This document shows, one piece after another, positions 7,333-14,184 of a stretch of DNA of 64,000 nt. The notes beneath the pieces were generated by a model. The model was not told where the DNA came from and made no database searches. It was given only the letters and a program-made list of their open reading frames with translations. Both the position numbers and the translations under genes were made by a program. Position 1 is the first letter of the stretch; the number at the start of each line of letters is the position of its first letter. Source of the DNA: RGIG9379 sp031553005 (GTDB lineage Bacteria; Bacteroidota; Bacteroidia; Bacteroidales; Paludibacteraceae); NCBI GenBank assembly GCA_031553005.1, contig JAVBMA010000042.1, positions 1 through 64,000 of the forward strand, written 5' to 3'.

Positions 7333-8616
7333 ATGAAGAATATGAAACCGGAGTATGATTGTATTGTAATAGGCGGAGGAATCAGTGGGATTTCCTTTGC
7401 TCACTTTTTAAATAAGACCGGGAAAAAGGTACTGGTCGTAGAGAAAACGGAGAGAGCGGGCGGACAGATTCAAACCGGTTTTGGGCACGATTCCGGCTTC
7501 TGGTGCGAATTGGGTGCTCATACTTGTTATAATAAATACGCTTCTTTGCTTTCCATCGTTCAGGATTTGAATCTTTCGGATATGATTCAGCCCATGGGGG
7601 AAAATCCGCACAGCAAAGAACAATCCTATCTGTTATATGAAGAAGGAAAACTCAAGAAGATAATGTCCGGAGTAAATATCCCTTCCTTATTATGGCACTG
7701 TTGGAAACTTTTTTTCACTTCCAAAGAGGAAAAATCGGTCAAGGAATACTATACCCAAGTGTTGGGCGAAAAGAACTACAACCGCCTGTTTTCGAAGGCA
7801 TTCAGGGCTGTAATCTGCCAAAATGCGGATGAATATCCCATCGAGCGGTTTTTGAAAACCCGCAAAACCCGCATGGAAGAGTTTCCCCGCAAGTTTTCTT
7901 TTAAGAATGGAATCTCTTCATTGGTAGAAGCGATTATTCAGAAAAACAACTTGCCGGTAAAGACAGGATGCAATGTGACCGGAATCGCACTTCATTCAAC
8001 CGGAGGGCAATCCGTGTACGAAATCATCACCGATACAGGTCAAAGCCTGTATGCTTCTTCAGTAGCCTTGGCTGCCGATCCTCAGACCGCCTCACGCTTG
8101 TTGGAAAATCTGCAACCATCGTTGTCAGCCTATCTCGCTACCGTTCCACTTAGTTTTTCGGAATCATTGAGTGTGATGGTTGAGAAAAGCAAGCTGAGCA
8201 TTCCAAGGCTTGCGGGCGTCATCCCGTTAAACGACGATTTCCTGTCCGTCGTCTCCAGGGACTTAGTGGATCATCCACAATTTCGTGGCTTCACCTTCCA
8301 TTTCGAAAAAGGAAGAAAAAGCGATGCCGAAAAAATGGACATTGTGTGCGACGTCCTTCAAATAAAAAAAGAAGATATTTTTGCACAGGAAATCACCACT
8401 CACGTATTGCCTTCTTTGCGAGTTGCCCACATGGATATCATAGAGCGGACTGCTCAAGAACTCAATAACACAAGCATCTATCTGTTGGGTAATTACTTCA
8501 CCGGAGTCTCTTTGGAAGATTGTGTAAACCGTTCATCTGAGGAGTCATTGCGCTTCCATAAAGTGCATATTCAGGAGCAAGCCCATCCACTTTTGAATAG
8601 TTTTTACTCGGGATAA
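7333..8616 (+). CDS. hemG: Protoporphyrinogen oxidase (HemG/HemY-type FAD flavoprotein)
   Basis: An FAD-dependent amine-oxidase-fold protein that should oxidise protoporphyrinogen IX (or coproporphyrinogen III) in the last common step before iron insertion. The 427-aa sequence starts with a dinucleotide-binding fold (CIVIGGGISGISFAHFL), then VVEKTERAGGQIQT, the usual ERxGG motif. The C-terminal FAD contact is in LGNYFTGVSLEDCVNRS, equivalent to GN-x-GVxxxDC in HemY. ATG 7333 is used; ATG 7342 is an alternative. It closes the haem cluster; the gap to hemN is taken up by a mobile repeat. HemY proteins usually use oxygen, so pairing with an anaerobic HemN suggests another electron acceptor or facultative use. 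Confidence 0.88.
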   Translation: MKNMKPEYDCIVIGGGISGISFAHFLNKTGKKVLVVEKTERAGGQIQTGFGHDSGFWCELGAHTCYNKYASLLSIVQDLNLSDMIQPMGENPHSKEQSYLLYEEGKLKKIMSGVNIPSLLWHCWKLFFTSKEEKSVKEYYTQVLGEKNYNRLFSKAFRAVICQNADEYPIERFLKTRKTRMEEFPRKFSFKNGISSLVEAIIQKNNLPVKTGCNVTGIALHSTGGQSVYEIITDTGQSLYASSVALAADPQTASRLLENLQPSLSAYLATVPLSFSESLSVMVEKSKLSIPRLAGVIPLNDDFLSVVSRDLVDHPQFRGFTFHFEKGRKSDAEKMDIVCDVLQIKKEDIFAQEITTHVLPSLRVAHMDIIERTAQELNNTSIYLLGNYFTGVSLEDCVNRSSEESLRFHKVHIQEQAHPLLNSFYSG

Positions 8617-8746
8617 AATCCAATATTTACTACTCAAAAAATGCCCGTTTTCGGTGTCCGTTTGCCCTAAAATAGCTAAAAGCAGGGTAAAAAAGGACAA
8701 AATCACGAATCTTGACACTCTTTTTCGGGAGCATACCCGTTCACCT

Positions 8747-8893
8747 CGGGTTCGGCAAAGCGTCTCGCTTCGTCGTAGTAGAAACAAGCCTCCGACTTGC
8801 ATATATATTGCTGCCACTCATCATTTACATTATACTTGCAAACTAAAAGTTTGCTTTTAGTTTCGACGAAGTGAGACTCTTAGCCGAACGGGG
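8747..8893. repeat. Imperfect 29-bp inverted repeat with an internal hairpin
   Basis: Left arm 8747-8775 (cgggttcggcaaagcgtctc...) is matched in reverse complement by 8864-8893 (cgacgaagtgagactcttag...). Inside lies a perfect 10-bp stem, aaactaaaag (8840-8849) with cttttagttt (8854-8863) and a tttg loop. It looks like the ends of a small non-autonomous element or an insertion-sequence scar. Together with the next repeats it occupies most of the 900-bp gap after the haem cluster. Confidence 0.7.
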
Positions 8894-9061
8894 GTTGAAA
8901 ATAGCTTTTTGCTCTGTTTTATACTTTCAACACGAGTTGAAAACATGCTTTAGCCCTATTTTGTACTTTCAACACGAGTTGAAAACATACTTTTGCCCTA
9001 TTTTATACTTTCAACACGAGTTGCAAGTATAATTTTGCCCTATTTTATGTTTTCAACCTAG
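8894..9061. repeat. Four tandem 42-bp units, each an inverted repeat
   Basis: Units at 8894-8935, 8936-8977, 8978-9019 and 9020-9061. Each starts with gttgaaa (gttgcaa in the fourth) and carries tttcaac near its end, followed by acga (ctag in the fourth). The middle is ttgccctattttatac-like and conserved between units. The array is bracketed by gccgaac (8883-8889) and gttcggc (9062-9068), which are reverse complements. The similar middles argue against CRISPR spacers. Confidence 0.85.
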
Positions 9062-9071
9062 GTTCGGCGAA

Positions 9072-9272
9072 GGTCTGCAACAAAATGACTTCGAACAGAT
9101 TGTCGACAACCGCTATCGTAAAAAGGCATTGATCATATTCAGCCGGTTACCTGTTAAAGATTGGTACGGAGCGATTGGTAATGAATTGATTGCCGAAGCC
9201 TGTCACGACAGATTAGTGCATAAATGGATCCGATTCCAACTAAAAAGTGAGAGTTTAAGAAAAAAGTATTAG
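9072..9272 (+). pseudogene. istB: 3' remnant of an IS21-family istB (transposition helper ATPase)
   Basis: Reading from GGT 9072 to TAG 9270-9272 gives about 66 residues beginning GLQQNDFEQIVDNRYRKKAL, then IIFSRLPVKDWYGAIGNELI and ACHDRLVHKWIRFQLKSESL. This matches the C-terminal end of IstB/DnaC-like ATPases of IS21-type elements (DFGLQ..., SRLPV-W, DRLVH, the -ESLRKKY tail). Walker A and B motifs and the partner transposase istA are missing, and the 5' side joins the 42-bp repeat array, so this is a decayed insertion sequence. From 9273 to 9480 I see only AT-rich DNA and a 12-bp palindrome (aactgcgcagtt near 9368). Confidence 0.8.
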
Positions 9273-9484
9273 TTTTAAACCGCTATGGATATTGTTTAAG
9301 AAATAGTGAACGGGGTTCGCCGGAATATACACACAAAGCAAACTTTTAATTTAAATGGCACGTAATGCAACTGCGCAGTTACAAGGATTCTTTTGCTTTA
9401 TGGTAGTTGCCTCTCAGTAAAAAAACATAAAAAATCTTGCAAGAAGCGGAGGTGATTTTTTAATCGTTTTCATATTCTTATTGT

Positions 9485-9492
9485 TATATTTG
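9485..9492 (+). promoter_or_regulatory. Putative -7 element of the cdd promoter
   Basis: tatatttg matches the Bacteroidetes -7 consensus TAnnTTTG and lies 28 bp before the cdd start codon. No clear -33 TTG was found at the usual spacing. Confidence 0.5.
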
Positions 9493-9520
9493 TCCAAAAG
9501 TAGAAGACGTATTGGTTATT

Positions 9521-10006
9521 ATGGAACAAATTGAACTTATATATAGATTATCGGTTTTGTCATGGACAGAATTAACGGAGGAAGCAAAGAAGGCGATTGA
9601 AGCTGCAAAAGAGGCAAGTTACAGGGCATATGCTCCTTATTCCAATTTCCGGGTAGGTGCTGCTGTTTTATTGGGTGACGGAACAATGGTAACAGGAAAC
9701 AATCAGGAAAACGCGGCATCTCCAAGCGGGCTTTGTGCTGAACGGACAGCTATATTCTCGGCTAATTCACTTTATCCTGAACAGCCAATAAGTATATTGG
9801 CGATTGCGGCTCAAGCAGGGGATAAATTCCTGAGAGAACCGGTTACTCCTTGCGGAAGTTGCCGGCAAGTGCTTCTGGAAAGCGAGAAACGGGCAGGAAA
9901 GGAAATTGAAATTTACCTTTACGGTACCGAAAAAATCTATTATTTGAAAGGGGCAGAGACATTATTACCCTTAAGTTTCCGGGCTGAGTCCCTTTCCATC
10001 CGGTAA
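9521..10006 (+). CDS. cdd: Cytidine deaminase
   Basis: Deaminates cytidine and deoxycytidine to uridine and deoxyuridine in pyrimidine salvage. The 161-aa protein has both zinc motifs: CAERTAIFSA (the CAE form of H/C-AE, supplying one Cys ligand and the catalytic Glu) and PCGSCRQVL (two Cys ligands). AYAPYSNFRVGAAVL is the usual substrate-loop start. ATG 9521 is preferred over the in-frame TTG at 9512. The gene stands alone between the insertion-sequence scar and a convergent gene, with a mobile repeat immediately downstream. Confidence 0.95.
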   Translation: MEQIELIYRLSVLSWTELTEEAKKAIEAAKEASYRAYAPYSNFRVGAAVLLGDGTMVTGNNQENAASPSGLCAERTAIFSANSLYPEQPISILAIAAQAGDKFLREPVTPCGSCRQVLLESEKRAGKEIEIYLYGTEKIYYLKGAETLLPLSFRAESLSIR

Positions 10007-10042
10007 TATTTACTTTTAAGTAGTTACAAGTTACCAGTCTAT

Positions 10043-10170
10043 TAAGTCTTATAAAGAATTTATTGTTATGTTTTTAGTAAACAAGTTATTCTTATCCTCG
10101 TTTACTCGTCAACTTGTTTACTTTATCTACTTGTCTAAATATATCATTACCAAAATTTACAATCACTTAA
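10043..10170 (+). repeat. ~140-bp MITE-like hairpin repeat, copy 2
   Basis: Starts taagtcttataaagaattta and keeps the core (gttatgtttttagtaaacaa, cctcgtttactcgtcaactt, atctacttgtctaaatatat). It is shorter than copy 1 by one internal arm, and the right end is diverged after about 10150 (final aatcacttaa). The right end supplies the TAA stop of the convergent deacetylase-like gene. Confidence 0.8.
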
Positions 10171-11474
10171 TTCATTGTCCTTATCTCGCTCAGAAGGGAA
10201 TAATACATCTTTTTCCACCCTCTCCATAAAAAGGCATCGGTCAGGTTTTCGTTATGAAAAATAGTAACTAATGTTCCATTTACCGCTTTAACTCTTTCAA
10301 GGAGGTTTAATATATACTCCCGGCTCTCCACCTCATCTAGCTTTAAGTCTGTTTTCAGTGTTTTATCCATTACGGCAAACGGATGAATCATGAGTTTATA
10401 AGTCCTTTCATTATTGAGGTTATAGAAACGGAACGGAATGGATGTTCCTGCCCGGAATCCCGGATGAGTAGAGTATCCCATTGACCAATCGTGAGTCATT
10501 TCTTCGCGGGATAGCATCAGGTAACTTTCCGGAATGCGGAACCGGAGGTAGTGAAAACGGTTATGGACTATTTTTTTGTCCATCACGCAACTTTCCATTA
10601 CTTTACGTTCCAAGCGGAACCTGAAAGGGGAAAAAGCAGCACGATAAGAGGGATGCAATCCGACAATAAAATCCCGGCTGATGTTTCGCCGGGCATTCCG
10701 GTATTCGTAACTAGGGAAAAATGTTTTCTTGTCATACCTGCCATAACATCCGCAGTGGAAAAAGAAAACCGGAAGTGTGCCGCAATGCTGATGAAGTGAG
10801 GTTATCTTGTTAAGATTGAAAAAAGGATCTTCCTCCCGGCGCAGAATCACCGACAAGCGGTATTTGACTCTTTGAATCCGCCCCATAAACAGGTCTTTCA
10901 GCAGATGAAATCCGTTAATGAAAATCCCTTTGTGGCGATATGCAAATACGTTATCTACATCAATAGTCGGTATAAATTGAAAATGCGGGCTATCGGATAT
11001 AAATTCCGGATATTTTTCCTTCAACATTTTCCCCAACTGTATTGTCCACTGATCTACGATTGGCTGTGTTAAAAAGCCATAGCGGAACGCAAGGCTTTTC
11101 TCGACAGGATATCTCCCATATTTATCCTGCTCTTTCTCCTGATATTCCTCATAACGGGAGATAAGGTAAAAAGAGGCTGAAAACAGATCGAACGGGATCT
11201 CGCCTTTGGTTTGGAAAAATATGGGAAGGTCTTTCCAATAGGAGACATCAGGCTCTATGGGACGGATACCTTCTTCGGAAAGGAGTCCGCAAGGAACAAC
11301 ATGAATTCCTTTGCCGTTATAGTTTCGGGCATAGCAAATAGCAGGACATGACGAACCGAGATATTCCTCTTCGTTGTCCGTAATAGTAAATTGACAACCT
11401 AAAATATGTTTAAACAAATGGTTGAATATATATTCTGTCCGGGAAGACTTTTTTTCTAGATAAATTGTGACCAT
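10167..11474 (-). CDS. Polysaccharide-deacetylase-like (NodB-fold) protein
   Basis: A 435-aa protein of a Bacteroidetes family: an N-terminal region typical of the family (ITDNEEEYLGSS, then FFQTKGEIPFDLFSASFYLI and SRYEEY) and a C-terminal carbohydrate-esterase-4-like half. The putative metal aspartates are in FIPTIDVDNVFAYRHKG (about residue 165); GLHPSY, FRIPESYLMLSREEMTHDWS and GYSTHPGFRAGTSIPF correspond to later NodB motifs. It has no signal peptide, so it is probably cytoplasmic or acts on a lipid-linked sugar. ATG 11474 is preferred to the TTG at 11486. The substrate cannot be told from sequence. The stop codon is contributed by the neighbouring repeat. Confidence 0.72.
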   Translation of the reverse strand: MVTIYLEKKSSRTEYIFNHLFKHILGCQFTITDNEEEYLGSSCPAICYARNYNGKGIHVVPCGLLSEEGIRPIEPDVSYWKDLPIFFQTKGEIPFDLFSASFYLISRYEEYQEKEQDKYGRYPVEKSLAFRYGFLTQPIVDQWTIQLGKMLKEKYPEFISDSPHFQFIPTIDVDNVFAYRHKGIFINGFHLLKDLFMGRIQRVKYRLSVILRREEDPFFNLNKITSLHQHCGTLPVFFFHCGCYGRYDKKTFFPSYEYRNARRNISRDFIVGLHPSYRAAFSPFRFRLERKVMESCVMDKKIVHNRFHYLRFRIPESYLMLSREEMTHDWSMGYSTHPGFRAGTSIPFRFYNLNNERTYKLMIHPFAVMDKTLKTDLKLDEVESREYILNLLERVKAVNGTLVTIFHNENLTDAFLWRGWKKMYYSLLSEIRTMN

Positions 11475-11519
11475 TTTTTCTATCAAGATGTCCGCTTTTA
11501 AATTTGTTAGTTTTAGTTA

Positions 11520-12224
11520 TTACAAAATAATATTTTCATCAGCAAAACTAAAATAATTATTTCCGGCAATAATCAAGTGATCCCAAAAAGAGATATCAAA
11601 TACGGAACAAGCTTCTTTTAGCTTTTGGGTGATAATTTTATCTGGCTCACTTGGGAAACAACTCCCTGACGGATGGTTATGTCCTAAAATTATTCCCGAA
11701 GCCAAACGTTCCACAGCCTCTTTCATAATTATTTTAGGGTCTACTACCGATGCTGCAATTCCTCCGGCGCTTATCTTTTTTCTTTCTATCACTTTGTTCG
11801 CCCTATTGAGAAAAATCACCCAAGCCTCTTCATGCTGTAGATCCGCCAATATGGGATGAAACACAAGAAAAGCGTCTTTACTGGTTATCATTTTTTCCCG
11901 AATAAGAGCTTCTTCGAGTTTACGTCTTCTGCCCAACTCCAGAGCTGCAATGATAGTGATCGCTTTTGCACTCCCGATGCCTTTGAAAGAGGAAGATAAA
12001 TGAAGGGCGCTTTTCATTCCCAATTCGTTAAGATTATTATCAACTGAATTGAGGATTTTTTTTGAAAGTTCCACAGCGCTATCGTCCTTGTTTCCCGAAC
12101 TGATGAGTATAGCCAGCAGCTCGGCATTAGAAAGTGCCTGATTTCCTTTGTTCAATAATTTCTCCCGAGGTCTGTCTTCTTCCGCCCAATCTCTTATGCT
12201 TCGTTTATATACCTCCTTTTCCAT
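11520..12224 (-). CDS. radC: RadC-family JAB/MPN-domain protein
   Basis: A 234-aa protein with the RadC layout: an N-terminal helix-hairpin-helix part (WAEEDRPREKLLNKGNQALS, LLAILISSGNKDDSAVELSK, LSSSFKGIGSAKAITIIAAL) and a C-terminal JAB metalloprotease-like domain with the metal motif GHNHPSGSCFPSEPD and a preceding EAWVIFLNRANKVI. Annotated as DNA repair by history; its true function is unresolved. Length is normal. It lies 15 bp downstream of the acyltransferase gene on the same strand, so the two may be co-transcribed. Confidence 0.92.
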   Translation of the reverse strand: MEKEVYKRSIRDWAEEDRPREKLLNKGNQALSNAELLAILISSGNKDDSAVELSKKILNSVDNNLNELGMKSALHLSSSFKGIGSAKAITIIAALELGRRRKLEEALIREKMITSKDAFLVFHPILADLQHEEAWVIFLNRANKVIERKKISAGGIAASVVDPKIIMKEAVERLASGIILGHNHPSGSCFPSEPDKIITQKLKEACSVFDISFWDHLIIAGNNYFSFADENIIL

Positions 12225-12239
12225 AATAAAAACAACAAG

Positions 12240-13400
12240 TTATTTTTCAATTGCCCTCAGATAATTAATCAAGGGGTTAGCATACATTTCGGTCAGCTTA
12301 CTCCTCAAATATGGTATATCTTTTTCAGGTAATTCAATCTTTTTAATTTGGTTTTCAATATAATTTTCAAATTTATCTTTCTCTTCTTCCGTATATTTTT
12401 TGCCAAGAAAATGTGTTTGGGCATTCAAATTATCCAAAGCTACATAATTTCCCGGAAATATTCTATAATTCTCATGTATTCTACGGTCTATTATCTTAGC
12501 TGTTTTCTCTAATATAACAGCCCTGTCGTCTCCCTCTTTCAATGCATCTTTCAACTCTTCATTGATCACGCCGGACATTTCATAATGAACTCTTCCTTTG
12601 TATCCAATCAGACCTGTTTGCATATTGATAAGATCGTCATCCTTGCTTTTTTTATAGTCCGGATTATCTCTTTTTTGCTGAAATTCCTTGGCTTTCAGAA
12701 AATCGCAGGCATCGTATTCGTAACTGATGCTTACCGGCATAATATTCAATTGGATAAAGCTTTCTTTCAGGTTCTTTCCTGCGCTCATAGATAACATTTT
12801 GAGGAGGCTCTCCTGAGTCCGGTCATTAGCATCTTTAGCACGGCCTTCGCGTTGTGCAATCCATACGGAATTCAACTTTTCAACTATATTCCGCCGTATG
12901 TAAGAGGAAAGACGCTTAGAGGCTTCAAAAATTTCACGTTTGGAACCGCTTCGTTGAACAATGAAGTTTTTATTCAGTTTCATCATTTCCGTAATCCATG
13001 GTTTTACACACAGATTGTCTCCGATAGCATTTTCTGAGGTTTCTATCCCATTAGTTATCATCAATGTGTTGAGTAAAGCGGCATCCATGATAATATCCCT
13101 GTGATTGGATATAAATAGATATTTCTGTTCCGGCTTAACTTTATCCAATCCGTTTATATCTACTCCGTCCGACGTTTTTCTTACCAAATCCCAAATAAAA
13201 GGGGCTACCATTTTGCTTTGAAAATCGTAAACGGATTGTAATGATAACATCAATCGGGTTATTTCTTCCAACGGCTTGTTTGGAAAGAGGTATTTCAAAA
13301 CAGATTTCAATTCAGGTTCTTCGACTACACGTTTAAAAACTTCATGTACTTCACCATCGTAATATGGACGAATAGCATCATAATTGTAATCATTTTCCAT
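12240..13400 (-). CDS. PlsC-like acyltransferase of a Bacteroidetes family
   Basis: A 386-aa protein whose middle carries SNHRDIIMDAALLN, the HxxxxD catalytic motif (H-R-D-I-I-M-D) of glycerolipid acyltransferases, followed by a basic FIVQRSGSKREIFEAS and IAQREGRAKDANDRTQESLL, in the place of the EGTR-type substrate motif. This suggests transfer of an acyl chain to glycerol-3-phosphate, lysophosphatidate or a related lipid at the inner membrane. No signal peptide or clear transmembrane segment is seen. It lies upstream of radC on the same strand. The acceptor is unknown; the acyltransferase superfamily call is good. Confidence 0.78.
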   Translation of the reverse strand: MENDYNYDAIRPYYDGEVHEVFKRVVEEPELKSVLKYLFPNKPLEEITRLMLSLQSVYDFQSKMVAPFIWDLVRKTSDGVDINGLDKVKPEQKYLFISNHRDIIMDAALLNTLMITNGIETSENAIGDNLCVKPWITEMMKLNKNFIVQRSGSKREIFEASKRLSSYIRRNIVEKLNSVWIAQREGRAKDANDRTQESLLKMLSMSAGKNLKESFIQLNIMPVSISYEYDACDFLKAKEFQQKRDNPDYKKSKDDDLINMQTGLIGYKGRVHYEMSGVINEELKDALKEGDDRAVILEKTAKIIDRRIHENYRIFPGNYVALDNLNAQTHFLGKKYTEEEKDKFENYIENQIKKIELPEKDIPYLRSKLTEMYANPLINYLRAIEK

Positions 13401-13486
13401 GTTTGTAAAAGTTCTTATGTTTTATAAAGAGATTCCAAATTTAAAAAATCAGGAATTTCTTTTACTAAATTGTAAATATACTCTTT

Positions 13487-14122
13487 TTAAAGGTAAAAAA
13501 CGGATTCAGGCCCCATATTGAAAAGGAGATCTATAATGCTTAAATCTTTTTGAAATCCGAATTTTCGTTGAAAAACCTGATAATAAGGTTTTAAAGCATA
13601 AGGATACTCCTTTTTCGGATGAAAGAGGTCTCTCAAATCGAACTCTTTTTCAAGGAAGTTATCTTTATATCCGGTTGTCAGTGAGACTGGAGTGGAAATA
13701 TCTATCAGATTCAGAACAAGCGATTGCAATTCTATGTTTAAATCAATTAAGAATTCTTTTTTTATCTGGAAAAAGGGTTCAAAATCGTCCCGGTAATATT
13801 CAAAAAAGGGAGATGAACTATATGCCGACTCAATTGCCCGCCAATGGATTTGTTGCCAATTATCCGAATAAGCGATGCGGATATCTTTTGTTTTGCATTT
13901 CGTTCCGTTCTTCTGTACCGGAATGCTCAAATCCATTATACTATTGGAGGTTGCAATCCGGCAACGATTCCGATAGGTTTGTTTGAGATAATTGTCGTAT
14001 TGCTCAATAACTACCTTTTCGCTATTTGCTATTTGCTTATAATAACTTACCGGTCCCAAGTAAGAGGAAGAGAGATAAGATATTCCGTCAGAATTCTCGG
14101 ATTTTAAATATTCCGGATACAT
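13487..14122 (-). CDS. WbqC-family protein
   Basis: A 211-aa protein with the WbqC-like hallmarks: SSSYLGPVSYYKQIANSEKV near the N-terminus (the family usually shows Y-P-S--yf--i---d-v), then YLKQTYRNRCRIATSNSIMD, DIRIAYSDNWQQIHWRAIES and YSSSPFFEYYRDDF. WbqC proteins occur in O-antigen clusters and, in Bacteroidetes, next to signal peptidase genes; their activity is not established. The start MYPEYLK at 14122 uses ATG. The next gene upstream on the same strand is the Ig-like lipoprotein, 62 bp away. Confidence 0.8.
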   Translation of the reverse strand: MYPEYLKSENSDGISYLSSSYLGPVSYYKQIANSEKVVIEQYDNYLKQTYRNRCRIATSNSIMDLSIPVQKNGTKCKTKDIRIAYSDNWQQIHWRAIESAYSSSPFFEYYRDDFEPFFQIKKEFLIDLNIELQSLVLNLIDISTPVSLTTGYKDNFLEKEFDLRDLFHPKKEYPYALKPYYQVFQRKFGFQKDLSIIDLLFNMGPESVFYL

Positions 14123-14184
14123 TTTTTATATATAAAAGTGTGTATTTCTAGTAAGCTATACAAATTTCGAATAGGCAGCAATGT

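Noticed and set aside
8654..8860. A 68-codon reading frame on the + strand between the haem cluster and the repeats
   Set aside because: It lies across an inverted repeat and AT-rich DNA, has no family resemblance and a codon pattern like repeat DNA.
8894..9061. CRISPR-like repeat array
   Set aside because: The 42-bp units are direct copies with conserved middle parts, so there are no unique spacers, and no cas gene is in the window.
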